The notes beneath the pieces are model-generated. The model saw only the letters and a program-made list of their open reading frames with translations. It was not told where the DNA came from and ran no database searches. From a virus: a DNA stretch of 27,771 nt. The stretch's first letter is position 1; the number at the start of each line of letters is the position of its first letter. The stretch is from positions 1-27,771 of the IMG/VR virus record IMGVR_UViG_3300037189_012894; one strand, given 5' to 3'. Both the position numbers and the translations under genes were made by a program. This document shows, in pieces, positions 1 to 9,582 of the stretch.

Positions 1-87
1 AAACTTTGGAACCCAAGTTGCCTTGACCGGATTCAATAGTGGGGGCGTAACCACGCAATTCCCGATGTGGGACTTATACACCTCACC
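1..87. repeat. Terminal direct repeat, left copy (circular join)
   Basis: These 87 bases are identical to 27685-27771. The gene running off the right end continues in frame from this copy, so the repeat marks a circular or circularly permuted molecule of 27,684 bp. An odd length of 87 fits a k-mer overlap left by an assembler at least as well as a true packaged terminal repeat. Confidence 0.95.
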
Positions 88-1357
88 AACGCTTACGCAA
101 GACATCGTTGATTTTAGGTTGGGTGTCCCCAATATCAACTGCTTCACGTTCTTTAAGTCCATGATTACGATGTTCAACTTGATTGTCATCCAGGACGAGG
201 TCAAAAAGCAAATCCGTATTGAGCCCTATAATTGGTACTATAATGACAACGAGCGAGTACAAAAAGATTGGACGAACATACTTGACCTCAATAGCGAAAA
301 GCGCATTGAGCCGTTGTCTTTTGACCTGTCCAAAGAAATCGTCTGGACATACCAGAATACAGATTTTGAGTATCTGCCAAAGCTTTTTTACGACCGATAC
401 GATTATGTCTATGGTCGCAAGAAGTTCACGACCGGAAACGACATTTTTGTTGGCGAACAAATATACGAGGTTCCATTTGGTTCGTGTCCTACAAGTGGGG
501 TAACCGGAGCACCAAACTTCATCATCCCCCAATTCTACTACCAGAACAATCAGCAGCAAGCACCATACGCAACCAAGCCGCATATTTTCTTTTGGGTGGG
601 GAATAGGCTTGCCTACAAGGACGTATTCAAGAGCCAGCAAGGTAGATGGTATTTGTTGTCTGGGGCAACACCAGTAGCTCAAACCACTTACCCGTGCGTG
701 AGTCATTTGAGCATCTTGGAAAGTGAGTTTCCAAACGTCATCTCTGACCTTAACTTCAACCCCACCTTTGACTTCTTTGGCTTTGACACAAATCTCATTG
801 AGCAATTTACGCCATTCAACGTGTATCAAAGCTTCTGGGAAACCTATATTGAAAACTTGTATTCTTATGAAACAAGAAGGCTCACCGGCAACTTTTACTT
901 CACCCCTCTTGATGTATATGAAACCAGCTTGAAGGACAAAATCTGGATTAAGGATGCCAACTACACCATTGAAAAAATCACTGATGCAAACCTTGTGAAT
1001 AAGGGGTTGGTAAAAATATCCTTAATCAAGAACACCACACCTTACTATAAAATCACACCTCCAGGACCGATTTACATCTATGCACCAAATCAACCCTACC
1101 CAACGCCTGAACCAGCATACATAACCCTATGTTATGTATCCACTAACCAAGATGCGGTTTGCACAGGGTCTGCCGGCCTGCAAAACGTGCTTTCATTCAG
1201 CAATACTGGTGTCCTTGAAAATCTGGACAAGGTCTATTATGACACAGGTTCAAGCTATGCTTTGTTCCCAATTGGGACATACCTGCGTCAAACCACAAGC
1301 TCTACCACCTTCGTCGTTGCGGATAGTTATGGTAGAATACTACAATCCAACTGCTAA
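1..1357 (+). CDS. Large tail protein, C-terminal part (gene spans the circular join)
   Basis: This is the 3' continuation of the gene beginning at 26456. The frame is open from base 2. The TAA at 1355-1357 lies 3 bases before the tape measure start. Most of this part is a tail-protein body rich in aromatic residues. Near residue 776 of the joined protein a short PT linker (PYPTPEPAY) leads into a terminal module of about 85 residues. That module has spaced cysteines, a VYYDTGSSYALFPIGTYLR stretch and a final Cys. The ending resembles other PT-tethered modules in this genome, so the tail body seems to carry an added surface module. Confidence 0.8.
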   Translation, partial: NFGTQVALTGFNSGGVTTQFPMWDLYTSPTLTQDIVDFRLGVPNINCFTFFKSMITMFNLIVIQDEVKKQIRIEPYNWYYNDNERVQKDWTNILDLNSEKRIEPLSFDLSKEIVWTYQNTDFEYLPKLFYDRYDYVYGRKKFTTGNDIFVGEQIYEVPFGSCPTSGVTGAPNFIIPQFYYQNNQQQAPYATKPHIFFWVGNRLAYKDVFKSQQGRWYLLSGATPVAQTTYPCVSHLSILESEFPNVISDLNFNPTFDFFGFDTNLIEQFTPFNVYQSFWETYIENLYSYETRRLTGNFYFTPLDVYETSLKDKIWIKDANYTIEKITDANLVNKGLVKISLIKNTTPYYKITPPGPIYIYAPNQPYPTPEPAYITLCYVSTNQDAVCTGSAGLQNVLSFSNTGVLENLDKVYYDTGSSYALFPIGTYLRQTTSSTTFVVADSYGRILQSNC

Positions 1358-1360
1358 TCT

Positions 1361-4300
1361 ATGGCTCAAAATATCGCACTCAAATTACAGCTTTACGGGA
1401 CTGAAGTTGCCATTGAAAATATGGAACAACTGGAAATGGCTATACGTACTTCCAGGGATGAACTCAAGCGTCTTACCATCGGGAGCCAGGAGTTTGACAA
1501 GATGGCTAACCAAATCAAAAAGGCGGAATCCCAACTCAAGAACCTACAAAAGCAAGCAGAGGGTAAAGACCTTGAAGCACAAATCGGGGACTTCGGTAAA
1601 TTGGGGGGTGCCATTGGAGCTTCATTTGCAGGAGCCACGGCTGCATTGCAATTATTCGGTAAAGAAAGTGAAGACGCTACGGCAGCAATCACCACAGCAC
1701 AGAATGCTTTGACACTTGCCCTGGCTGCAAGGGGGGCTGCTGAAGGGGCCGTTGTGGTAAAAACCTATGCCTCTATTGTTGCAACCAAAATACAGACCAT
1801 AGCCACAAATACATTGAACGCTTCAACAAGAGCTTTTTTTGCTACGTTGTTGGCCAATCCCTTAACTTTAATAATCACCCTCCTTGGGGCAGCTGCGGTA
1901 GCCCTATATGCCTTTGGCGACAGCGAAGAAGAAACTGCAGAGAAGACGGTAGATTTGACAGGAAAAATGCAGGAGAATGCTGCTGCAGTTGTTGTTGAAA
2001 CACAAAAGATGCAGATACTTACGCAGGTAATCAACGACCAAAACTCAACGCAGGAGCAAAGATTGGGTGCTTATGCTGAACTGCAAAAGCTTGTCCCCAC
2101 CCTCACCAATTTGACATTGGAGCAAGCTGAAGCTGAAGGGGTCATCAACGAATATATTGCTGACCAAATCCGTCTATTGGAGCTTCGTGCCAGAGCAAAG
2201 GCACTGGAAGAAGTGGTATTTGAGGACGAGAAAAAGCGTGTTCAACAACAAATTGCGCAACTCCAAAACCTGAACATTGTTCGCGGACAAGAGCGAATGG
2301 AACTGGAAAGACGCTTGAAGCTTGGTGGGGGAACTGCCGAGTTTATTCGTCGTGAATTGCAAGCATTTGACGATGAAACCCAAGTCATCAGGGAAAGCCT
2401 TGACCCCAAAAAACAATACTACAAAATCACCCAGGAAATCTCTGGCATTCAACAAAAGCAAACGGAGATACTTGATGGCCAGAAAAAAGCGACAGAGCAG
2501 CTTGAAAAAAGCGAGCAGCAACGTTTAAATACCCTTCGTCAGCTTCTGGAAATTCGTCTTCAACAAATCAGCCTTGAACAAGCTGCAGAACGCCAAATCC
2601 AGAATCAACTTACAGCAGGTGGTGAAATTGCAGAAAGCGAAGCAGGTATTGTCAAAGCTCTCAAAGACAGATTAAATACACAAAATGCACTTATCAAATC
2701 CCTTGAGCAGTTTTTGCCGTTGTCAATGCGTCTTAACGAAGTGATGAGCCCAGAAATGACGGATGAGGCTGGAAATAGTTTCCGCAAATTGAGAAACGAC
2801 ATCTTGGGGGTATACGATACAATCATTACGGAGGGGCCATTGACAAATCAATCTTTGGCTAATTTATTCATAGGCCCTGATGGATTGCTGAAAAAAACCG
2901 CTGATTTTAAACGTGAGTTCAAAGACGTTTTTGATGAAGCGACAATCAAAAATATTGAAACTTATGTAGGTAATGCACGTGTATTAGCAGATTTTTTCAA
3001 CAAAAATATTAAAGCAGCAAAAGACCAGAAAATCGACCTTGAAAATATTTTACGTGTATATGCTGGATTGGTTGATGCATCTGATGATTTAAACCTTGGC
3101 GCAAAAACAAGAGAGGAAATTATACGCAAATTGGCTCAACAAGAAAAAGATTTGTTGAACATTCAAATCCAATCGTTGCAAACCAATAGCAAGGACTACC
3201 AAGACTTACTTAAGCAAAGGGAAACTGCTACTGGTCAGACCTTAGATGACATTAACGCTCAACTCAAAAGATTTGACGATGAGTTTGCAAAAACTGCTGC
3301 TGATGGGGTAAAAAATATCACAGGTCTTATTCTGCAAACCGACAAGTTTGACCAAGGCATCAACAACACAGAAGCTTCAGTCAAAAAATTAAACAAACAA
3401 CTCAAGCAAGGAACCCCCGATGCAATTAACGCTTTTATCCTTGCCAACCGACAGCTTTTTGCACAAGACCTTCAACTTGGATTTGGGGGCTTTAATGCTC
3501 AAGACCTTGAAAAAATTGATGAGGAAATTACCTCGGGTCGTTTTGACAGGTTCCAGGTTTTTGCTGCAGACATTAATGACCTTGAGTATAAGCTCCTAAA
3601 AGATGGATTTGACATCCGCAAAATGTCCTATGAGCAGAAGCTCGTATTATTGCGTGAGTTCATCGCAAAAGAAGTAAAAGATACTGAACAAGGCGATAAG
3701 GAAGTAAGCGACAACTTCAAGAAAAGAACTACAAACATTTTGGCTGGACTTCAAGGTCTTCAAAGCGCACTTACGTCCCTGGCACAGCAGACCAGCGACT
3801 ACTACCGTTTTCAACTTGACCAGCTTGAAGCATACAATCAAAAAATCCAAGACCAGATAGTGGGCACCAGTGAGGAGGCAAACCAAAAACGTTTGGAGGC
3901 AGATACGATTTACCAGAACAAGCGTAAGGAATTGGAGAAAAAAGCTGCCAAGACAGCACTACAAATATCCCTTGCTCAAAGTATCTCAAACGCAGCAGAG
4001 GCAATCACGAAAGCATTTGCTCAAGGAGGCCCTGTATTGGGTCAGATTGCATCCGTTGTTGTGGCTGGAATCAACGCAGCTCAAATCGGTATAATCACCG
4101 CACAGCTCAATTCTTTAAACTCCATGCAACGTGGTGGATACATCCGCACTGGGCAGGGGGGAATTGTTGTTGGGCCATCCCACGAGTTTGGCGGGGTTAC
4201 TTTTGGTCAGGCTGGAGTCCAGCTTGAAGGAGGAGAAGCGGTGCTGAACCGTGTAAGCAGCATGCGGTTTAATGATTTGTTGTCAAGTGTTAATATGGCT

Positions 4301-4462
4301 GGCGGTGGCAAGCCATTGATTATGAACAACTTTGACGACAGCCGTTTGCTTGAAGCATTGGCAAAACAAAAGATGGAACCCATACGTGCTTACGTGGTGG
4401 AGTCCGACATAACATCCTCACAGGCAGTTCAACGCCGCCTTGAGCAACTATCAACCCTTTAA
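1361..4462 (+). CDS. Tail tape measure protein
   Basis: This is the longest gene, 1033 residues. The protein sets tail length and is usually packed inside the tail tube. The N-terminus (about 15-70) is a predicted coiled coil rich in Glu, Lys and Gln. A hydrophobic stretch at about 159-186 (LLANPLTLIITLLGAAAVAL) could insert into a membrane during DNA entry. A long helical, Gln/Lys-rich middle follows. The C-terminus has a hydrophobic alanine/isoleucine region and then, at about 925-975, a Gly-rich tail with GGYIRTGQGGIVVGPSHEFG and LEGGEAVLNRVSS, a pattern seen at the end of many Bacteroidota phage tape measures. At about 0.15 nm per residue it predicts a tail near 155 nm. Three bases separate it from the preceding tail gene. 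Confidence 0.93.
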   Translation: MAQNIALKLQLYGTEVAIENMEQLEMAIRTSRDELKRLTIGSQEFDKMANQIKKAESQLKNLQKQAEGKDLEAQIGDFGKLGGAIGASFAGATAALQLFGKESEDATAAITTAQNALTLALAARGAAEGAVVVKTYASIVATKIQTIATNTLNASTRAFFATLLANPLTLIITLLGAAAVALYAFGDSEEETAEKTVDLTGKMQENAAAVVVETQKMQILTQVINDQNSTQEQRLGAYAELQKLVPTLTNLTLEQAEAEGVINEYIADQIRLLELRARAKALEEVVFEDEKKRVQQQIAQLQNLNIVRGQERMELERRLKLGGGTAEFIRRELQAFDDETQVIRESLDPKKQYYKITQEISGIQQKQTEILDGQKKATEQLEKSEQQRLNTLRQLLEIRLQQISLEQAAERQIQNQLTAGGEIAESEAGIVKALKDRLNTQNALIKSLEQFLPLSMRLNEVMSPEMTDEAGNSFRKLRNDILGVYDTIITEGPLTNQSLANLFIGPDGLLKKTADFKREFKDVFDEATIKNIETYVGNARVLADFFNKNIKAAKDQKIDLENILRVYAGLVDASDDLNLGAKTREEIIRKLAQQEKDLLNIQIQSLQTNSKDYQDLLKQRETATGQTLDDINAQLKRFDDEFAKTAADGVKNITGLILQTDKFDQGINNTEASVKKLNKQLKQGTPDAINAFILANRQLFAQDLQLGFGGFNAQDLEKIDEEITSGRFDRFQVFAADINDLEYKLLKDGFDIRKMSYEQKLVLLREFIAKEVKDTEQGDKEVSDNFKKRTTNILAGLQGLQSALTSLAQQTSDYYRFQLDQLEAYNQKIQDQIVGTSEEANQKRLEADTIYQNKRKELEKKAAKTALQISLAQSISNAAEAITKAFAQGGPVLGQIASVVVAGINAAQIGIITAQLNSLNSMQRGGYIRTGQGGIVVGPSHEFGGVTFGQAGVQLEGGEAVLNRVSSMRFNDLLSSVNMAGGGKPLIMNNFDDSRLLEALAKQKMEPIRAYVVESDITSSQAVQRRLEQLSTL

Positions 4463-4492
4463 GTTTCCAAAGGGGCAACTATTTATCAAGAT

Positions 4493-7228
4493 ATGTTTAA
4501 GGTAATTGAACTGGACATTGACCCCGAATTGAGTGGGGACAGCCGCGTAACCGAAATCGCATGGGTGGAATATCCTGCAATTGAGCAAGATATGATTTAT
4601 TTTGGTCGCTACCAATTTTACGTCCCCCCCCAATATGTAGCTGACCGAGCATGTCAGGCAATCAAGGAAAACGAACAACGTGGCAATCCAGCAGGAACCC
4701 AGGTAGGCAAGGTTCGTGCCCAGCAGCTCTGCCAAAAAAAGGAAGTGAGCTTGGAGACCATTAAACGCATGAAGTCGTACCTTGAGCGAGCAAAGACCTA
4801 CAATACCAACAACTGGGATGACAATGGCACCTTGGCTTATGGCCTATGGGGTGGTGGTGGTTCTGGTGATGACGCTTTGACTTGGGTTGATGCAATTTTA
4901 TCCAGCATTGAAAACCAAAATCAATCAAAAGCCACCAAGCAGGAGTTTGCAGAATGCCCACCAGCAACAAAGAGCATAAGCATCAATTTGAAAAATAGAC
5001 AGAAAGCCATAGATGTTGCAAATTACGGACCATTAAATCCCAACGAACCCAATGACAAATATTGGGAAGCAAAAGCAAAACAATTCAATACAACTATTGA
5101 TGAAGCTAAAACTGCTTTATGTCAAAATTGCGCATTTTTTAATGTCAGCCCACGTATTGAAGATTGTATTGCAGAAGGGATTAGTGATGACCCGTATGAT
5201 GTTATTAAAGCAGGTCAATTGGGATATTGTGAAGCATTTGATTTCAAATGTGCTTCCAAAAGAACTTGTGATGCTTGGGTAGTTGGTGGTCCAGTCAAAG
5301 AAGAAAAGTTTGTTTATCCATCTGGTGGCGAAACCAAGGACGAGTTTATTTCCCGTTGCGTCCCTTACGTTGTCGCTGAAGGCAAATCCCAGGATGAAGC
5401 CCTTGGCAAATGCTATGGCATGTGGGAGCAAGGTTTTCAACAAGAGCAATTTGCACCAGATAAGGTAAGCTTTGATTGGGACGGAACTCTCACAACTGAA
5501 AGGGGAATCCGAACTCTTGAAAACGAACGCAGACGCGGTAGTATCATCTACATCATCTCGGCACGAAATCGTCCAAATAGGGACATGATTGACCTGTCCT
5601 TGGACTATGACATCCCTGGCAGCAGAATATTCACTGTGGGGTCAAATGTAGCGAAGGTAAGAAAGGTTGAAGAGCTTGGCATTCAACGCCATTATGACAA
5701 CAACCCAGAGGTAAGAAATGAACTCGGGTCAGTTGGAATGAACTTTGACTACGATGTAAGCGGATTGCCTGACTATGCGTCCTACCCCCAAACTGCAATG
5801 ACAGAAAGCGTTCTTGGCTTTGAGAGCTGTGGATGCGAAAAAGAGCAAGAGTTCAAGATAGTTGGATACATGGATGGCTACCCAGTATTTGACAACCAAG
5901 AGGAAGCTGTAAAATGGGGGGAAGAAAAAGGATGCGAGGGCTACCATACCCACACAGACGATGAAGGTAATGAGGTCTATATGGGCTGTGCCTTGCATTC
6001 AATGATGGACAACTTGGAGTTTGCCCTGGATGAATACAGCGAAGAAGAGCTGGAGGCTTACCACGCGCTTATGAAGATACGAGATGAGGACTACCATACC
6101 TTCCAGGAGTTCATCTACAAGATTGACGGCAGAACCGAGATGCAGGTAAAGGGATTGAACTTACGTAAAGCCACGAGGTTCTTCCGCTACCAAAGGAAGG
6201 TGGAAACAAGATGGGGTGGTCCAGACCGACCAGAATGCACTTTGATTGAAAACAAATACTTCCGTCGCTTTGAAATTGACCTTATGCGCAATCTGGCATT
6301 GCAATATGGACACAATCGCCAACCTTACTCCAAATATCTTTGGAAATATGGGCCAAATTGTGTCCATGCTTGGTATAAGGTTATGGTTCAAGGAGATAAT
6401 ATTGTTGGTGAGGGATGGGCAGAGGGTCAAGCTGGTAGGGCAATGCTCAAAGAGACCGCCAACGATGGATATTATGGCCCAGAAGAAAAACGCAAGAGCC
6501 AAATCCGCTACTTGATTGACAACAAAGACCGCTTCAGCAAGGACATTAAACTTGAAGGAGAACTTGAACCAATCGCATACGTGGATGGCTACCCTGTCTA
6601 CGAGGTGCTTTCTTTGGCGATTGACGCATCTTTGGCTCTTGGGTGTGGTGGAATATACGAAGACATTATTTACGACGGCCAGGAGCGATTTATGGCTTGT
6701 AGCACAACTGCTTTAAAGGCAGAAAAGCAAAAGCAGCTATTCGCAGCTGTAGAAGAAAAGCGAATGATTTATACCCCCCTGATGATTCCGCGGATACTCA
6801 TTCCAAGGATTGATGAGTTTGGCGAGAAATACTACGTCAAGTTCACCGAAGAGGCCGTTTTGCGTGCACAAAGAAAATACATGCTGGAGGGTAGACTGCG
6901 AAATACGAACCTTGAACACAGCGACCAGAAGTTCACCGACGTGGTGATGGTTGAAAGCTGGATTGTAGAGGGCGAGAACGATAAGGCTTATCAACTGGGC
7001 TTTACTAAAGAACAAATCCCAGTTGGGACTTGGATGGGGGGCTTTACGGTTCTGGAGACCCCTGAAGGCGATGACATTTGGAACAACTATGTCAAACCCG
7101 GAAAGGTCAGGGGTGCCTCTATAGAAGGCAGCTTCATTTTGAATTTTTCAAAACAGAATGACCCTGACTATTTATTGCTGAACCAAATAATAAACATACT
7201 CAAATCTATTGATGATGAACGCAAATGA
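4493..7228 (+). CDS. Multidomain head maturation protease (XkdF-like) with HAD and Cys-rich domains
   Basis: The product is 911 residues. From the N-terminus: (a) about 40-135, a domain with GTQVGKVRAQQL, ETIKRMKSYLERA and YGLWGGGGSGD, matching a module found in phage head proteins; (b) six cysteines, C210, C213, C225, C246, C253 and C259, around RTCDAWVVGGP, a likely metal site; (c) DEFISRCVPYV...CYGMWEQ at about 280-310; (d) a HAD-like domain with FDWDGTLT (D328, D330), ISARN and HYDNNPE (D402); (e) two copies of a GYxDGYPV module at about 457 and 693; (f) a region ending in YGPNCVHAWYKV; (g) about 764-900, an XkdF/S78-like serine protease region with candidate H809 (NLEHSD) and S822 (VESWIVEG), then GTWMGGF and SIEGSF. 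It lies just upstream of scaffold and capsid genes, as expected for the prohead protease. Catalytic residues are inferred. Confidence 0.82.
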   Translation: MFKVIELDIDPELSGDSRVTEIAWVEYPAIEQDMIYFGRYQFYVPPQYVADRACQAIKENEQRGNPAGTQVGKVRAQQLCQKKEVSLETIKRMKSYLERAKTYNTNNWDDNGTLAYGLWGGGGSGDDALTWVDAILSSIENQNQSKATKQEFAECPPATKSISINLKNRQKAIDVANYGPLNPNEPNDKYWEAKAKQFNTTIDEAKTALCQNCAFFNVSPRIEDCIAEGISDDPYDVIKAGQLGYCEAFDFKCASKRTCDAWVVGGPVKEEKFVYPSGGETKDEFISRCVPYVVAEGKSQDEALGKCYGMWEQGFQQEQFAPDKVSFDWDGTLTTERGIRTLENERRRGSIIYIISARNRPNRDMIDLSLDYDIPGSRIFTVGSNVAKVRKVEELGIQRHYDNNPEVRNELGSVGMNFDYDVSGLPDYASYPQTAMTESVLGFESCGCEKEQEFKIVGYMDGYPVFDNQEEAVKWGEEKGCEGYHTHTDDEGNEVYMGCALHSMMDNLEFALDEYSEEELEAYHALMKIRDEDYHTFQEFIYKIDGRTEMQVKGLNLRKATRFFRYQRKVETRWGGPDRPECTLIENKYFRRFEIDLMRNLALQYGHNRQPYSKYLWKYGPNCVHAWYKVMVQGDNIVGEGWAEGQAGRAMLKETANDGYYGPEEKRKSQIRYLIDNKDRFSKDIKLEGELEPIAYVDGYPVYEVLSLAIDASLALGCGGIYEDIIYDGQERFMACSTTALKAEKQKQLFAAVEEKRMIYTPLMIPRILIPRIDEFGEKYYVKFTEEAVLRAQRKYMLEGRLRNTNLEHSDQKFTDVVMVESWIVEGENDKAYQLGFTKEQIPVGTWMGGFTVLETPEGDDIWNNYVKPGKVRGASIEGSFILNFSKQNDPDYLLLNQIINILKSIDDERK

Positions 7229-7979
7229 AGCAATCACAAAAATTGCAGACCTATTAGGTATGCGCTTCAAAAGTGAAAAGTTCTTCACAACGAAATTGGT
7301 GGATAATCTTACTACGATTACCAACAATACGGAAACCCCATTCACAGTGGGCGAAGAACTCTACATCGTGGAGGACTCAATCCTCAAACCAGCACCAGTA
7401 GGCAAACACACAACCCGCGAAGGCCTCATTATTGAGGTTGACGAAATGGGAGTAATCATCGCAATTATGGACGAACCCAAAGAGGAGATGCCAAGCGATA
7501 TTGTTGAACCTGCTATTGAAATTGAAATTGACACCGAAACGATGACCCGCGCAACCTTAACCGACGGCACAGAAATTATGACCGAAGAAGAAGGTGAAAA
7601 GTTTGAAGTAGGACAAAAGCTGTATGCAAAAACCAAGGAAGGTGAAATCGTCACCGCTCCTGAAGGTGAGCATACCACGGACTCCGGAATTGTCCTTACG
7701 GTAGACGGAGAAGGATTTATCACTGGGGTTAAATACCCTGACGAAAGTGGTGAAGGTTCTCTTGAAAACTACAAAAAAGAAATGGAAAAAATGCGCAAAG
7801 CGATGGGCGAAATGCTGTCGATGATGCAAGGTTTTTCCAAGGAGTTTGAAGCTGTCAAAAATGACTATATGGAGTTTAAGAAGCAACCACAGGTTGATGC
7901 TCCTATTGTCAAAAAGACCTTCGCTAAAGAAAGCGTCTTGGACGCAAAGGTTGCTTTCCTCAAAAAAGCACTCAACTAA
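7212..7979 (+). CDS. Capsid scaffold protein with duplicated domain
   Basis: It lies between protease and major capsid genes, the usual scaffold position. The start is ATG 7212 or the next codon, ATG 7215; both overlap the protease end. The product has about 255 residues. It holds two tandem copies of a small beta-rich unit, about 45-92 and 130-177, each with 'VG..LY', 'P.G.HTT..G' and a hydrophobic 'VD..G.I..' ending. A strongly charged helical segment follows (YKKEMEKMRKAMGEMLSMMQ and onward, about 185-225). The end is short and basic (AKVAFLKKALN), as in scaffolds that bind coat protein by a C-terminal helix. The protein is acidic overall. The role is inferred from position and build. Confidence 0.72.
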   Translation: MMNANEAITKIADLLGMRFKSEKFFTTKLVDNLTTITNNTETPFTVGEELYIVEDSILKPAPVGKHTTREGLIIEVDEMGVIIAIMDEPKEEMPSDIVEPAIEIEIDTETMTRATLTDGTEIMTEEEGEKFEVGQKLYAKTKEGEIVTAPEGEHTTDSGIVLTVDGEGFITGVKYPDESGEGSLENYKKEMEKMRKAMGEMLSMMQGFSKEFEAVKNDYMEFKKQPQVDAPIVKKTFAKESVLDAKVAFLKKALN

Positions 7980-8001
7980 ACAAAAATAACATTTTACAAA
8001 A

Positions 8002-8988
8002 ATGAAAAGAACATCAAAACCTATGAAGTTCCATCGCAAGGGTGAAGTGTCAAACTTCTCGTTCAACTACGACTTGGCCAACCTACCCGAATACAACTCT
8101 TACGGCGATGAAATGCTTATTAAGGCATTCCTTGGACTTACAACCCCTTCTGTGGTGTCTGTAAGACCAAACCTGAAAGGAACTACAGAAAAAGTCGGTT
8201 TCGTAACCAACGAAATCTACCTGCAAGACCTGTCTTGTGGATTTGACCCTTCAGGAACAACCACTCAAAATCTGGTCACTATTGACCTGTGCAACAAGAA
8301 GTTAAACCAAAACCTGTGCCCTTATTCGCTCTATGACACTTACCTCTCACAGTACTTGTCAAACGACAATTTCCAAGAAAGTGTGCCCTTTGAAGAAACT
8401 ATCTTGACTGACATCTCCAATCGCGTGGCCAACAAAATTGAACTGGCCCTCTGGAAAAACACAACCGCTACTGGTGCAACTGAATACAACAATCAGTGCT
8501 TCCAAGGCATCAACGCACTCATCACCTCTGGTAACGGAGCTACGCAAATTGCATTTACAGCTTTGACTGCAAATAATGCTTTGGACGTATTTACTTCACT
8601 TTACCAAGCAATCCCCCAGGACGTATTAAATCGCGAAGATTTGGTAATTTTCTGCGGCTACGATGCGTTCCGTGCCTTGACAAGTTCAATGCGCAACAAC
8701 TCATACATCAATCTTTTTGACTTCTCTTCTGGCGACATGACCCAAGGCCCAGCTTCATGGGGCGTGGTTCTTCCAGCAACGAACGTTCGTGTAGTTCCTA
8801 CTCAAGGTTTAACTGGAGTTTCTAAATTGGTGGCAGGGCCTGCTGGCTACATCCTCGTGGGCTTCAATGCGGAGGCTATGACGATTAAATCTATGTATGA
8901 CCCCTTCTCTGATGAGGTGAAAATTAACCTGCATGCGACCTATGGAGTCGGCGTCTTTGACGTAAGTGCTTTCGCTATTGCAGCATAA
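8002..8988 (+). CDS. Major capsid protein (HK97-like fold expected)
   Basis: The product has 328 residues and lies directly after protease and scaffold. The A-rich leader ending in ACAAAA, without a Shine-Dalgarno sequence, is what an abundant Bacteroidota-type transcript would show. The N-terminus is basic (MKRTSKPMKFHRKGE), followed by a region that may be trimmed by the protease. The middle holds 'ILTDISNRVANKIELALWKN', an alpha-helical spine-type segment. The C-terminal half has 'VLPATNVRVVPTQGL', 'GYILVGF' and a final 'YGVGVFDVSAFAIAA', a strand pattern common near the end of HK97-fold coat proteins. No stretch unique to one known phage is recognised. Confidence 0.85.
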   Translation: MKRTSKPMKFHRKGEVSNFSFNYDLANLPEYNSYGDEMLIKAFLGLTTPSVVSVRPNLKGTTEKVGFVTNEIYLQDLSCGFDPSGTTTQNLVTIDLCNKKLNQNLCPYSLYDTYLSQYLSNDNFQESVPFEETILTDISNRVANKIELALWKNTTATGATEYNNQCFQGINALITSGNGATQIAFTALTANNALDVFTSLYQAIPQDVLNREDLVIFCGYDAFRALTSSMRNNSYINLFDFSSGDMTQGPASWGVVLPATNVRVVPTQGLTGVSKLVAGPAGYILVGFNAEAMTIKSMYDPFSDEVKINLHATYGVGVFDVSAFAIAA

Positions 8989-9013
8989 ATTGAACATAAC
9001 TAACTAACATACA

Positions 9014-9568
9014 ATGAGTTGCTTTATTTCATCAGGGTACACGCTGGACTGTCGTAATTCGTCAGTGGGCGGCGTATCTTACCTGTGGATTCTCGGCGGA
9101 GCTGGGAATACCATTTCAGGGTGGACAGAGGACGTGCAAGAGCGCATCACCTCAATCAGCGGCAGCGGAACGTGGTATTTGTTTGAGCTTTCTAAACAAG
9201 GTACATCCTTTGAAGAAACCATAGCGGTCAATGGCACATCACAGTCAGTGGTGTATCAACCCGCCTTGACGGTTAATTTACCGAAGCTTGATTACGAACT
9301 ACGAAAACTTTTTGCTGAACTTACCAGTCAAAATAACATCTATTTTATCTGGAAAGACAACAATGGTCGCTACTTCAGCGGTGCATTCACCAACGGCGTT
9401 TTGGCAAGTGCTGGTTCTCTCTCCAGTGGTCTTGCTTACTCCGACTTAAACGGCATGTCTGCCTTGGTTCTCGGACCAGGTGGCGAACCAAACCCAACGC
9501 AGCAGTTGCTCGTAACGACCAACTTGCAGGCTTTGATGACCGGAATGACCGTCGCACAGGAAGCGTAA
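9014..9568 (+). CDS. Abundant structural protein, candidate major tail tube protein
   Basis: The product has 184 residues and follows the major capsid gene after 25 bases. A strong terminator comes just after it. This pairing with the coat gene ahead of a terminator suggests a virion protein made in large amounts. The N-terminus MSCFISSGYTLDCRNSSVGG has Cys, 'LDCR' and a Gly pair, a start seen in proteins next to the coat gene in Bacteroidota phages. Much of the rest looks like beta strands with 'TSGNxx' type turns, and no transmembrane segment is seen. Tail tube is the best guess, because no other clear tail tube candidate exists in the genome. A head decoration or head-completion role is also possible. 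Confidence 0.55.
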   Translation: MSCFISSGYTLDCRNSSVGGVSYLWILGGAGNTISGWTEDVQERITSISGSGTWYLFELSKQGTSFEETIAVNGTSQSVVYQPALTVNLPKLDYELRKLFAELTSQNNIYFIWKDNNGRYFSGAFTNGVLASAGSLSSGLAYSDLNGMSALVLGPGGEPNPTQQLLVTTNLQALMTGMTVAQEA

Positions 9569-9582
9569 GCTTATATTTACTT

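Noticed and set aside
83-829. Long minus-strand open frame opposite the large tail gene
   Set aside because: It has 248 residues, but lies wholly inside a clear tail gene, has no promoter or leader, and its sequence is rich in Cys/Val/Trp as expected for an antisense shadow.
7557-8066. Minus-strand open frame across scaffold and capsid genes
   Set aside because: Phe-rich antisense of a Glu/Lys-rich gene (GAA read backwards gives Phe), with no start signal.
9572-9579. TATATTTA resembling a -7 box after the gene at 9014
   Set aside because: There is no TTTG 19-20 bases upstream and a terminator follows at once, so any transcript would end immediately.
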